From assembly GCA_050730835.1 (NCBI GenBank), contig JBOHNS010000028.1, positions 1 through 46,618 of the forward strand: a stretch of 46,618 nt of DNA. The letters run 5' to 3'. This document shows positions 38,995 to 46,618 of this stretch, one piece after another. The notes beneath the pieces are model-generated. The model worked only from the letters and a program-made list of their open reading frames with translations, was not told the DNA's origin and did no database searches. Position 1 is the stretch's first letter, and every line of letters begins with the position of its first letter. The translations under genes were made by a program, and so were the position numbers. This DNA is from JBOHNS01 sp050730835. GTDB taxonomy: Bacteria; Patescibacteriota; Saccharimonadia; Saccharimonadales; UBA4665.

Positions 38995-41673
38995 TTATTT
39001 TAATTTTATGGTGCGGTCAATGCTTAATTCTTGCATTTCGTTGGCTGGTTTTTCGGACGAGCTGGGATTTTTGATGGCCGGTTGTGGCGCGGCTGGAGAG
39101 TTTGAGGTTTCAGATGCCGGTTTACCCTGAACCTGTTGAATGGGCTTTTTGCGGCGGCGCGAGCGCTTGCGCTTTGGTTTGGCGGCAGGACTTGACGTGC
39201 CGATAACATTTCCGACTACTGTTTTGGCTAATTTGGCGACGGTTTGGGCGGGATTTGATTGGCTAGATTTTGGCGGCGAAAATTCGGGTAAATTTAAGCC
39301 GGCATTGGTTTGTGGTTTTGGCGAAACTGGCGGCGGAGTGTCAGACTTAGTGGGAGCTGGTTTTTTTGATTGATCGTTGTGATAGCGCTCGCCGACGTAA
39401 TATTCGACGCGCTGTTTGGTGATGGCGTATTGCTCGCGGCTGTGGGCGATTATTGCGGCGCTGTGGTCTTCGGCCGATTCTGGCAAGTTTAGGCTGATGG
39501 CCGAAAACCCCTGCACCTTTTCCCCGTCGATTGTCATGCTGATTAAGAAATACCGGTTGTGCATGTGCACCAAATCGCTTTCTTCGAATTTTGGCTGGAA
39601 ATAGCGCAGCATTTTGTTGGCGTCGTCGGCCGACATGCGAAAAGCGATGATCGAGCCGACATTGCCAAAGACCGCGTCGCGCACCTCTATCGGCATTTGG
39701 GCGGTGTATTGGTTGGCGACGGTTAAGTTTAGGCCATATTTGCGGGCTTCGGATAAAATTGTGGCGAAACTATCGGTCGCGAAGTTTTGGAATTCATCGA
39801 CGTACAAATAAAACGGCGAGCGCTGCTCGGCCGGAATGTCAGCGCGGCTCATGGCGGCTAATTGAATTTTAGTAACGAGCAAGGCGCCCAGCAAGCTGGC
39901 ATTATCTTCGCCGACCAGGCCACGGCTCAAATTGACAATCAAAATTTTATGCTCATTCATGATTTGGCGAATATTGAAGCTGGATTTTGGCTGGCCGATG
40001 ATGTTGCGCACCAAAGGATTAGCCGTAAAGGCGCCGACTTTGTTGAGCACCGGCGCAATGGCTTCGGCCGCGAAACGGTCGTTCCAGCTGGCAAATTCCA
40101 CCGTCCAGAAATTGCGCACGACTGGATCGTCGACGTATTTTAAAACGTCTTTTCGAAAAGTTTTGTCGGTTAAAATTCGGGTAATATCGAGCATCGTGCA
40201 TTCCGGATAATCGAGCAGCGCCAGCAAGCAGTAGCGCAGAATGTATTCCAATCTAGGGCCCCAGCTGTCGAACATGCGCTTTAAGACGCCGATAAGTTCT
40301 GATGTGGTGTGGCTTTTTAGCTTGGGATCTGGCACTTCCATCGGATTGAAGGCGACCGGAAAATCGGTGTCGGCCGGATTGAAATAAATCACATCTTGCG
40401 CTCGTTCGGCCGGAATTCGCTTTAAAACATTCTGCGCATAATCGCCGTGCGGATCGATGACGGCGAAGCCAAATGGGCTATAAACATCAGAAATTGTTAG
40501 CAGTTCCAGCAAGCCGGATTTGCCGACGCCGGTTTGGCCGATGATGTATAAATGGCGGCCGCGGTCGACGCGCGGCAAGCCGAACATGGTGTTGTGACCA
40601 CGGAAATTGGTCGAGGCGACTGGGCTAATGTCGTCGCGATGCTGGGAAGTTACCAGCGGCAAATTGGCTGGCGGTTCGGCGGTTTGGGCCACGGCCCACA
40701 AAATGTAGGGCGTTTCGACGTTGGTGTGCGGCAAGTGATACAGCGTGGCGACTTCTTCGATATTGCAAATAAAGCCGACTTTGCCAAACTGACGAGCGCG
40801 GTACAGCGCTTCGACATAAGGGTCGACAGCCACGCGTTTGGTGGCAAAACCGTTCAAATATGTTGTGTTGAATTGCCGGTAGCTGGCAATGATTGATTGC
40901 ATGCGCAGTTTGGCTTGTTGTTCCGGCAGGTTGCCGCGGTAGACGATGCGAACGGCGGCTTCGAAGGCCAATTTTTGGCTTTTTTCTTCGGCGGCCGAGG
41001 CGCGGGTTTGTTCGTAATCGGCCATTTTGGCGGCCGCCGGTTTTTTATCGTCCGGCGCCGACCAGAAGGCTTGCAAAATTCCGACGCCCGCAGCGCTATT
41101 GCTGCCACCTTTTAAACCGTTAATGTAGCGCTCGCTTTTTTTGTGCCAGTTGCCAGCCGCCGGTTTAATCATCAATTGAATCCAGGCTTCTTCGTCGTCT
41201 TCGAATTTGGCGAGCGTGGCCGTAATCGCGGCTAAGGGATCAACCTCAAAACTCTGAAAAGTTTTAATCGGCAAGGCAGAATTGGCCGACATTTTCAGCT
41301 CCGTCGATAAAGTTGTGGCAAAAGTTTGCTCGCGGCTCATCGTAAAATCCGGAATTTCCGAAATGTGTACTGTGGGATATTGCGCGTAAATCTGCTCTTC
41401 CACGAAACTCTTCAAATATTCCGGCACCCAGACGTAAAAACCGATGCGCTTTTTAAGCACCGCAATTTCAAAACTAATCCGCTCGCGCCGCGGTGGCTTA
41501 AACAGCCCAACGCTCGGCAGCGTCAAAAGTCCATGCAAACTGGCGAACATCTGCTCGGCTGCTAGCTCTTTTTTGTCGTTCGTGCGCGGCACCTGCAATA
41601 AAAGCACCACGCCTTGGTTGGCCGGCTCAGCTTGATCGATGGTAGTGGTGTTGGCGTCTATGTCCGGATTCAT
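38995..41673 (-). CDS. VirD4/TraG-like ATPase (type IV coupling-protein family)
   Basis: This 892-residue protein has an N-terminal domain of about 350 residues without membrane helices, then an HerA/VirD4 core: Walker A IIGQTGVGKSGLLELL near 386, IDPHGDYAQNVLKRI near 411, the Walker B FYLYVDEFQNFATDSF near 610, and the RecA-like sensor segment LTVANQYTAQM. The C-terminal 170 residues are Pro/Ser/Lys-rich with a strongly basic patch (KPKRKRSRRRKK). Coupling ATPases drive DNA or protein through conjugative machines. No relaxase or channel genes are nearby, so a role in DNA uptake or secretion is possible but not shown. Confidence 0.85.
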   Translation of the reverse strand: MNPDIDANTTTIDQAEPANQGVVLLLQVPRTNDKKELAAEQMFASLHGLLTLPSVGLFKPPRRERISFEIAVLKKRIGFYVWVPEYLKSFVEEQIYAQYPTVHISEIPDFTMSREQTFATTLSTELKMSANSALPIKTFQSFEVDPLAAITATLAKFEDDEEAWIQLMIKPAAGNWHKKSERYINGLKGGSNSAAGVGILQAFWSAPDDKKPAAAKMADYEQTRASAAEEKSQKLAFEAAVRIVYRGNLPEQQAKLRMQSIIASYRQFNTTYLNGFATKRVAVDPYVEALYRARQFGKVGFICNIEEVATLYHLPHTNVETPYILWAVAQTAEPPANLPLVTSQHRDDISPVASTNFRGHNTMFGLPRVDRGRHLYIIGQTGVGKSGLLELLTISDVYSPFGFAVIDPHGDYAQNVLKRIPAERAQDVIYFNPADTDFPVAFNPMEVPDPKLKSHTTSELIGVLKRMFDSWGPRLEYILRYCLLALLDYPECTMLDITRILTDKTFRKDVLKYVDDPVVRNFWTVEFASWNDRFAAEAIAPVLNKVGAFTANPLVRNIIGQPKSSFNIRQIMNEHKILIVNLSRGLVGEDNASLLGALLVTKIQLAAMSRADIPAEQRSPFYLYVDEFQNFATDSFATILSEARKYGLNLTVANQYTAQMPIEVRDAVFGNVGSIIAFRMSADDANKMLRYFQPKFEESDLVHMHNRYFLISMTIDGEKVQGFSAISLNLPESAEDHSAAIIAHSREQYAITKQRVEYYVGERYHNDQSKKPAPTKSDTPPPVSPKPQTNAGLNLPEFSPPKSSQSNPAQTVAKLAKTVVGNVIGTSSPAAKPKRKRSRRRKKPIQQVQGKPASETSNSPAAPQPAIKNPSSSEKPANEMQELSIDRTIKLK

Positions 41674-41774
41674 AAAGTTTATAAAGTTTGAGCTTTTAGC
41701 ACTATTTATTGTCGCATTTTTAACTTGAGAAATACAGAGGGTGATTTGTTAAAAAATTCAAAAACCACAGACCA

Positions 41775-41898
41775 GCGGCCGTCGAGCCTAAAGTGCAGTT
41801 TGGGATGGAAGCCGAGCACCGGAGCGCAGACGTACAAAAGGTACGGTGGAGTGAGGAGCGCAAACTAGCGCCCAAAATGTGCCAAGCCTGTTGGCCGC
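41775..41898. repeat. Dispersed palindromic repeat, copy 4
   Basis: The outer arms begin GCGGCC and end GGCCGC. The core holds AGTGCAGTTTGGGATGGAA, CGAGCACCGGAGCGCAG, a GTAC-centred hairpin, GAGTGAGGAGCGCA and GCCCAAAATGTGC as in copies 1-3. It ends three bases before the ftsH stop codon. Confidence 0.85.
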
Positions 41899-41901
41899 AG
41901 C

Positions 41902-43806
41902 CTAGTAAAGCGCGGCTTCTTTGGGCATAGTTGTGCCTTTTAGCAACTGCTTGACTTCGTCGGCGTCGATGGTTTCTTTTTCGAGTAGTTTGGCTTTTAG
42001 AACGGTTAGCTTTTCGCGGTTGGCTTTTAGGACGGTGCGGGCGCGATTGGCAGCTTCGGTGATCAGGCTTTCGACTTCGTCGTCGATGATTTTGGCCGTG
42101 TCATCGGAATATTCGCGCTCGTGCATGATGCGCTCCATCATGATACCTTCGTCGCTCGGGAAAACTTGGTCGCGCAGTTTTGTGCCCATGCCTTGATTGG
42201 TGATCATGTCGCGCGCTAGTTCCGCGGCTTTTTGCAAATCATTGCCAGCGCCAGTGGTAATGCGGTCTTTGCCAAAGACGATTTCTTCGGCAATGCGACC
42301 GCCCAGCATGCGGGCTAAAATGTCTTTGTATTCTATTAGCGAATGATAGCTGCGGTCTTCCGGCGGAATAAACCAGGTTACGCCGCCGGTGGCGCCGCGC
42401 GGAATGATGGTGACTTTGTGCACCACGTCGCTGTCTGGCAAAACATGGCCGACGGTGGCGTGGCCGGCTTCGTGGAAGGCGGTGATTTCTTTTTCTTTTT
42501 CGCTCATAACTTTGCTTTTGCGCTCCGGGCCTATAGCGACTTTTTCGAAAGCCTCGGTAGCATCTTTTTCACTGATTTCGGTTTGATTGTTGCGCGCGGC
42601 AATAATAGCGGCTTCATTGGCAATGTTGGCGAGGTCGGCGCCGGAAGTGCCGGCGGTTTTGGCCGCCAGCGCATCCAAATCGACGTGTTTGGCCAGCGGC
42701 TTTTTGGCAAAATGAATTTTCAAAATCGCTTCGCGGTCTTTGCGATCGGGCAAGCCGATGTCGACACGACGGTCAAAACGGCCTGGGCGCAGCAATGCCG
42801 GATCTAACACGTCGGCGCGGTTGGTCGCGGCGATGACAATGACATTTTGGCCTTGCTCAAAGCCGTCCATTTCGACCAAAATCTGGTTCAAAGTTTGTTC
42901 GCGTTCATCGTGGCCGCCGCCCATGCCGCTGCCGCGACGCCGGCCAACAGCATCGATTTCGTCGACAAAAATTATACAAGGCGAATTTTTCTTGGCTTTA
43001 GCGAACAAATCGCGCACCCGAGATGCGCCGACGCCAACAAACATTTCGACAAATTCCGAACCGGAAATGCTAAAGAACGGCACCTCAGCCTCGCCGGCCA
43101 CGGCCCGCGCCAAAAGCGTTTTACCAGTTCCCGGCGGCCCGACCAGCAGCATACCTTTAGGAATTTTGGCGCCGACGCCAAGGAACTTTTTCGGAAATTT
43201 CAAAAATTCCACAACTTCTTCTAAGTCTTGCTTGGCCTCGGCGCTGCCGGCAATGCCCTTGAAATTAACTTTGTCTTTTTCGTTACCATACAGCCGCGCC
43301 TTGCTTTTGCCAAAACTCATCGCCTGGTTGCCCTGGCCTTGCGCGCTCTTAAGCATAAAGAAAAACAACCCGCCGATAATGACAATCGGCAAAACGTATT
43401 CCAGCAACAAGGTTACAATGGCTGTGCCAGTGCCCGACGACGGCTTGTACTGAATTTTACTTTTGGACAAATTAAAGCCTTGTTGTTTGAGGCTGGAATT
43501 GGGGTCGACGTAAGTTTGCATGGTGGCCTGGGATTTGCCTTTCGGCGTAATGCTGACCTTGTCGCCGTTGACAAGCAGTTTGGAATATTTCTGGTTGTTG
43601 GCATTTTTGACCGCTTGGCTGAAGGGAATCGTCTTCAACCCGCCGTGATTGGAATAAGCTGCAAAAATTATCAGGGCAAACAAAATAATCAAAATAATAA
43701 AACCGACGTTTTTGAAATTCCGGTTGCCGCCAGGCTTGCCAGAATCACCGGATTGGCCGCTTTTGCTACCGCGGCCAGTAGTTGGTTTGAAAGGTTTTTT
43801 ATCCAT
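41902..43806 (-). CDS. ftsH: ATP-dependent zinc metalloprotease FtsH
   Basis: This 634-residue membrane-anchored AAA+ protease degrades misfolded and regulatory membrane proteins. Two transmembrane helices (about 31-49 and 133-150) flank a short extracytoplasmic domain. The AAA module has GPPGTGKTLLARAVAGEA near 227, IIFVDEIDAVGRRRG near 286, and the SRH arginine block near 335. The zinc site is HEAGH near 445 with a distal Asp. Length and layout are full and normal. The stop codon lies directly beside palindromic repeat copy 4. tilS lies 40 bases upstream on the same strand, so tilS-ftsH is probably an operon. Confidence 0.97.
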   Translation of the reverse strand: MDKKPFKPTTGRGSKSGQSGDSGKPGGNRNFKNVGFIILIILFALIIFAAYSNHGGLKTIPFSQAVKNANNQKYSKLLVNGDKVSITPKGKSQATMQTYVDPNSSLKQQGFNLSKSKIQYKPSSGTGTAIVTLLLEYVLPIVIIGGLFFFMLKSAQGQGNQAMSFGKSKARLYGNEKDKVNFKGIAGSAEAKQDLEEVVEFLKFPKKFLGVGAKIPKGMLLVGPPGTGKTLLARAVAGEAEVPFFSISGSEFVEMFVGVGASRVRDLFAKAKKNSPCIIFVDEIDAVGRRRGSGMGGGHDEREQTLNQILVEMDGFEQGQNVIVIAATNRADVLDPALLRPGRFDRRVDIGLPDRKDREAILKIHFAKKPLAKHVDLDALAAKTAGTSGADLANIANEAAIIAARNNQTEISEKDATEAFEKVAIGPERKSKVMSEKEKEITAFHEAGHATVGHVLPDSDVVHKVTIIPRGATGGVTWFIPPEDRSYHSLIEYKDILARMLGGRIAEEIVFGKDRITTGAGNDLQKAAELARDMITNQGMGTKLRDQVFPSDEGIMMERIMHEREYSDDTAKIIDDEVESLITEAANRARTVLKANREKLTVLKAKLLEKETIDADEVKQLLKGTTMPKEAALY

Positions 43807-43846
43807 AGTTAATATTATACAAGTCCCAAGTTAAGTTTGCTAGCGC

Positions 43847-44752
43847 TCAATGCAGCCGAGTGCCAATTATATTCAAAAATTTTGGTTCAATACCGATTTT
43901 AACATACTTGTCGACGTCCAGCCGCTTGCCCGGCGCGCGGGTTTTAGTTAAGATTGTTAAACGCTCCAGCTGCCGGCGATCGAAACTGGCGTTTTTTGAC
44001 CTAAGCCAGGCCGCCAGAACTTCTTTGGAAACATCGTGCGGCAAGGCGCAAAACCACAGCCTGTCGAGCTTATTATTTTGACTATGCTCGGCCAATAAAT
44101 TACTAATTATCTGATCCGCAGCTTGATTAATATTGCTAGCGGAACTAATTTTATCCAACCAAGTCTGGCGCTGGACGAGAGAAAATTTGGCGACAATCTG
44201 CCGCCGCACATAATTTCGCAAATACTTTTCTTGTTTGTTGCTAGGATCTTCGCGCCATTCCAGCTTATTTTTTAGCGCGTAATTTTTGATTTCTGCTTTA
44301 GAAAACCCAAGCATTGGCCGCCTTATTAAATCGGTTGATGCTAGCGAACTCAAGCCCTTGCGCCCCGTGCCACGCATAATATTGATGATGGCAGTTTCCA
44401 ATAAATCGTCCTGATGATGGGCCGTAATTATAGCCTGTGATTTAGTTTGGGCACGAACTTTTTCCAAAAATTCGTAGCGCTTTTCACGGGCTAACGCCTC
44501 GCTAGCCTTGGCGCCCAATTTCCCTTCATCGTAAAAAAAATCCAGTCCATATTTTGCCGCCAATTTTTGCACAAATTTCCGGTCGTCGCCAGAATCCGCC
44601 CGAATCCCATGGTCAAAATGCGCCACCACGTCTTTCCAGGACCTGGTCTTGGAAACAGCAAAATTATGGCATAATATGTCTAGCAGGACGACGCTATCCA
44701 CGCCGCCGCTGACGGCGAGCACGTATTTGCCCGATTTAAGTTCAAGCTCCAT
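43847..44752 (-). CDS. tilS: tRNA(Ile)-lysidine synthase
   Basis: TilS changes C34 of tRNA-Ile(CAU) to lysidine so that it reads AUA. The PP-loop SGGVDSVVLLDIL is near residue 17, followed by DHGIRADSGDD and the middle-domain motif WREDPSNKQEKYLRNYVR. At 301 residues it lacks most of the C-terminal domain of E. coli TilS (432), as in short TilS of other small genomes. I chose the ATG at 44752 over 44788 because TTGTTT-17-TATACT boxes lie just upstream, inside the longer reading frame. A CAU tRNA gene, the possible substrate, is at 45817. Confidence 0.92.
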   Translation of the reverse strand: MELELKSGKYVLAVSGGVDSVVLLDILCHNFAVSKTRSWKDVVAHFDHGIRADSGDDRKFVQKLAAKYGLDFFYDEGKLGAKASEALAREKRYEFLEKVRAQTKSQAIITAHHQDDLLETAIINIMRGTGRKGLSSLASTDLIRRPMLGFSKAEIKNYALKNKLEWREDPSNKQEKYLRNYVRRQIVAKFSLVQRQTWLDKISSASNINQAADQIISNLLAEHSQNNKLDRLWFCALPHDVSKEVLAAWLRSKNASFDRRQLERLTILTKTRAPGKRLDVDKYVKIGIEPKFLNIIGTRLH

Positions 44753-44808
44753 TATAAGTGTAGAGTATACTTTGAAGAGTTTATGCAAACAAACAGCTGC
44801 TTTAAATA

Positions 44809-45570
44809 ATGATAACTGACATTGTTTTATTTTTGGTAGGGATTTTGATTGGATTGGTTAATGCCGTGGCGGCCGGCGGAATGTTGCTGGGATTTCCGGC
44901 GCTGCTAGCGGCTGGCTTGCCGCCAATTACAGCTAATGTTACTGGCAAGTTGGTGGTTTTTCCTAGCCAATTGGCTTCGGCGTTTGGCCGGCGCGAAATT
45001 TTCAAGCAACTGCCGAAGCGATATCTGTGGCTGCTTTTGCCGCTTGCGGCCGGCACAATTGCCGGAGCGGTAATTTTACGAACCACGCCTAGTAGTCAAT
45101 TTGAGGCGATAGTACCCTGGCTGGTTTTGGCCGCGACGATTGCTTTTGCGCTTCAGCCAGTTTTAAAACGCAGAATTAACGCGGCGGCTAGACGCAAAGC
45201 CGTTCTGCCATTAGCCGTTTTGGGATTAATTTTACTGATTTTATCGGTTTACGCCGGCTATTTTGGCGCCGGCTTCGGCTTCATGCTTTTGGCGCTAGCC
45301 GGTTTTAGCAAACTAAAAAACATTCGCCAAATGAACGCTTTCAAAAATCTAGCCGGATCAATTAGCGCGCTAGTAGCCCTAATTGCCCTGGCCAGTAACG
45401 GCTTTTTCGCCTGGCAAGCCGGCCTGTCGATGGCCGCCGGCAGTATAATCGGCGGCTACCTTGGCGCCCGTTACGATCAAAAAATCCCCGAAAACCTAAT
45501 CCGCCCATTCATAATAATTCTCGGCCTAATTACAACCATAATCCTAGCCTTCCGCTTCCGCTACCACTAA
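44809..45570 (+). CDS. TSUP (TauE/SafE) family membrane transporter
   Basis: This 253-residue protein has about eight hydrophobic segments. The TSUP pattern is visible: ILIGLVNAVAAGGMLLGFPA near 13, then LPPITANVTGKLVVFPSQLA, and in the second half YAGYFGAGFGFMLLALA near 147 and MNAFKNLAGSISALVALIA near 174. The family exports sulfite, sulfoacetate or related organic anions, and many members have no known substrate. The start lies only 56 bases from the tilS start, divergent, so promoter elements overlap. No Shine-Dalgarno is seen. Confidence 0.88.
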   Translation: MITDIVLFLVGILIGLVNAVAAGGMLLGFPALLAAGLPPITANVTGKLVVFPSQLASAFGRREIFKQLPKRYLWLLLPLAAGTIAGAVILRTTPSSQFEAIVPWLVLAATIAFALQPVLKRRINAAARRKAVLPLAVLGLILLILSVYAGYFGAGFGFMLLALAGFSKLKNIRQMNAFKNLAGSISALVALIALASNGFFAWQAGLSMAAGSIIGGYLGARYDQKIPENLIRPFIIILGLITTIILAFRFRYH

Positions 45571-45628
45571 AACCTAGCGCAATAGATACAAAACATGTTA
45601 TATTTAACCCTGTTCTTGTAGCTAAAAC

Positions 45629-45816
45629 AAAATTGCAATCCAAGGAACGCTAGCGACTGACGCCAGTCAAGCCCGAAGCGGCTTGAACAGGTAGCGAAAT
45701 GGTATAATTATTAAGTCATTTCGCGTTCATGCAATTTTAAAGAGGAAGGCCATAGCCGCCAGTCGAAGCTTTTGCCGCAAAGCGGCAAAACGAGACCTAG
45801 GCGTAGGGCCTGACGA
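45629..45816 (+). repeat. tRNA-upstream structured element, copy B
   Basis: This element shares GCAATCCAAGGA, TAGCGACTGA, GAAGCTTTTGCCG and GGCAAAACGAG with 26880-26997 and runs directly into the CAU tRNA. It carries extra hairpins TCAAGC/GCTTGA and GCGAAATG/CATTTCGC (the second encloses TATAAT) within the outer helix AAAATTG (45629-45635) / CAATTTT (45732-45738). Confidence 0.7.
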
Positions 45817-45893
45817 GGCAGGGTAGCTCAGCTGGTTAGAGCGCAGGACTCATAAGCCTGAGGTCGCGAGTTCAAGCCTCGCCCCTGCTACCA
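45817..45893 (+). tRNA. tRNA with CAU anticodon (elongator Met or Ile2)
   Basis: Acceptor GGCAGGG pairs with CCCUGCU; all arms fold and CCA is encoded. The loop CUCAUAA gives CAU. Initiator features (three G-C pairs in the anticodon stem) are absent. Met and lysidine-modified Ile cannot be separated by eye. Confidence 0.92.
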
Positions 45894-46040
45894 AACTTCA
45901 ATAAGTTGCAGCTATCAATTGCTTAATGTCACTTTAAAAATTTTGAGGCCTAAAATTTTTTGAAAATATCTCGGCCGCGGCTGGGCCTAAAAACTTGATT
46001 AACTGTAATAATATTTACAATAAATAAGCCTAGTAAGTTA

Positions 46041-46153
46041 TATAATTTAATTATTAACTCAGGAGGCAAACCGTGAAAATTGCTACTAAAAAGCAACCGA
46101 TTCATAGCGAAGATGCCTTTTTGAACGAGGCTTTGAGCGAAAACGAGCGCTAG
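46041..46153 (+). CDS. 26-residue small ORF with strong Shine-Dalgarno
   Basis: The coding part is 46073-46153, from a GTG start (MKIATKKQPIHSEDAFLNE, then ALSENER). A perfect AGGAGG is at 46061-46066 with correct spacing, and TATAAT is at 46041-46046. Such a good initiation site in an otherwise gene-free stretch suggests real expression of a small charged peptide. The basic N-terminus and acidic C-terminus give no clear function. Confidence 0.5.
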
Positions 46154-46177
46154 TTTTGATGGCTGATGCTATGAATT

Positions 46178-46462
46178 CTAGCGAAAAACCACAGCCAGCG
46201 TGACGATTGTCGCCAGGACAATCAGCCCCAGCGCACGGCGAAAATAATTGACACCTTCAAATATTTCCAACCAGGCCCAAACGAAAAACGCGCCAAAAGC
46301 CAGCACCCGCAAAACATAGCTAAGCGCTGGCAACTTAAAGGCTGCGGCCGCCGCGGCGGCCAAAATTAGCCCGGCAACCAGCGGCCGGTTTGGCGCTTGG
46401 GCTAAGACTTGGCGGCCGCTAGCATCCTTAAAACACTTATTATAAAAACCAGATTTAATCAT
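46178..46462 (-). CDS. Hypothetical small membrane protein
   Basis: This 94-residue protein belongs to no recognised family. It has three hydrophobic stretches, about 28-40 (LVAGLILAAAAAAAF), 48-66 (YVLRVLAFGAFFVWAWLEI) and 76-93. A conserved-looking motif EIFEGVNYFRRALG lies between the second and third helix. The N-terminus is polar and basic. It is convergent with the 26-residue ORF and lies just inside the IS copy at the window end. Confidence 0.6.
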   Translation of the reverse strand: MIKSGFYNKCFKDASGRQVLAQAPNRPLVAGLILAAAAAAAFKLPALSYVLRVLAFGAFFVWAWLEIFEGVNYFRRALGLIVLATIVTLAVVFR

Positions 46463-46507
46463 TAGTGAAATTATAGCAAAAACACGCCTAGGGCATTATT
46501 AAATTAT

Positions 46508-46618
46508 GGTTCAAGACTAGTTTAGCAGCCCTGTAGTACACTGCTAACAGATGAAAAACAAATATGTCTTTCGTTGCCACATTTCTGACAAGAAATTCCG
46601 GCAAGTTGTCCGGCTGTT
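46508..46618 (+). mobile_element. Left end of IS1595-like insertion sequence
   Basis: GGTTCAAGACTAGTT (46508-46522) is the exact reverse complement of 113-127, so this is the opposite terminal repeat of the same element type. The transposase gene begins 28 bases further. The rest is outside the window. Confidence 0.75.
46551..46618 (+). CDS. IS1595-family transposase, N-terminal start (partial)
   Basis: The first 22 codons are present: MKNKYVFRCHISDKKFRQVV, then a short remainder. The phrase resembles the N-terminus of ISXO2-like transposases (a KFRELLRLF-type helix). It is cut by the window end. Together with 1-114 it gives both ends of one transposase type from two different copies. Confidence 0.7.
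   Translation, partial: MKNKYVFRCHISDKKFRQVVRL

Noticed and set aside
1..46618. Circular plasmid or phage closed through the IS
   Set aside because: The middle of the IS is missing and the flanks differ. Core chromosomal genes (murA, dnaK, ftsH, glyA) fill the window, and there are no replication or phage genes.

Overview
The window looks like a chromosomal contig from a small-genome Patescibacteria/CPR bacterium, most likely a Candidatus Saccharibacteria (TM7) relative. This is inferred from gene content and was not tested by any search. The content is a compact type IV pilus cluster, peptidoglycan genes, heat-shock genes, RimK-type ATP-grasp enzymes, a VirD4/TraG-like ATPase, and many small proteins with one or a few membrane segments. 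TGA, TAG and TAA all end intact genes, so the UGA-recoded Gracilibacteria and Absconditabacteria are unlikely. Both window ends lie inside copies of the same IS1595-family insertion sequence, which suggests the contig stops at a repeat.

Layout. 1-127: right end of an IS. 199-1324: an encapsulin-type ferritin without a shell gene, tRNA-Arg(CCG), and an HTH regulator. 1558-12511: murB, a Pro/Ala-rich membrane protein, then the type IV pilus cluster (PilB, PilC, major pilin, three minor pilin-like proteins, PilM/N/O and a small membrane partner). 12622-18223: a cobalamin-riboswitch-led class I ribonucleotide reductase operon (nrdA, a 70-residue Cys-tailed peptide, nrdB), followed by an Nramp manganese transporter. 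18236-22963: glyA, an HTH-MurA fusion, a P-loop kinase-like gene, mraY. 23136-26879: YggT, tRNA-Gly, tRNA-Arg(UCU), an MFS exporter behind a structured leader, two decayed genes, tRNA-Lys. 27075-30579: membrane proteins and a RimK / retropepsin-ATP-grasp pair. 30657-36913: the heat-shock region hrcA-grpE-dnaK-dnaJ with two CIRCE operators, small embedded ORFs and an inserted HEPN/NYN pair. 37115-46462: glycosyltransferase, guanylate kinase-like protein, VirD4-like ATPase, ftsH, tilS, TSUP transporter, a CAU-anticodon tRNA and small proteins. 46508-46618: left end of another IS copy.

Several parts appear to work together. The reductase small subunit carries the Glu and Phe substitutions typical of class Ic (Mn/Fe) enzymes, and the next gene is a manganese importer. 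The large subunit has no C-terminal redox cysteine pair, but the 70-residue protein encoded between nrdA and nrdB ends in C-x2-C, so the swinging arm may be supplied in trans. Heat-shock genes are tied to HrcA through CIRCE sites overlapping their -35 boxes. The HTH-MurA fusion has a perfect inverted repeat inside its own promoter.

Structure beyond genes includes a dispersed family of about 120-bp imperfect palindromes (four clear copies), a structured element upstream of two tRNA genes in which one helix shows a compensatory change, a pseudoknot-capable leader with a terminator before the MFS gene, and heptamer tandem repeats, one set of them inside a pilus gene. All assignments come from reading the sequence; no homology search was run.
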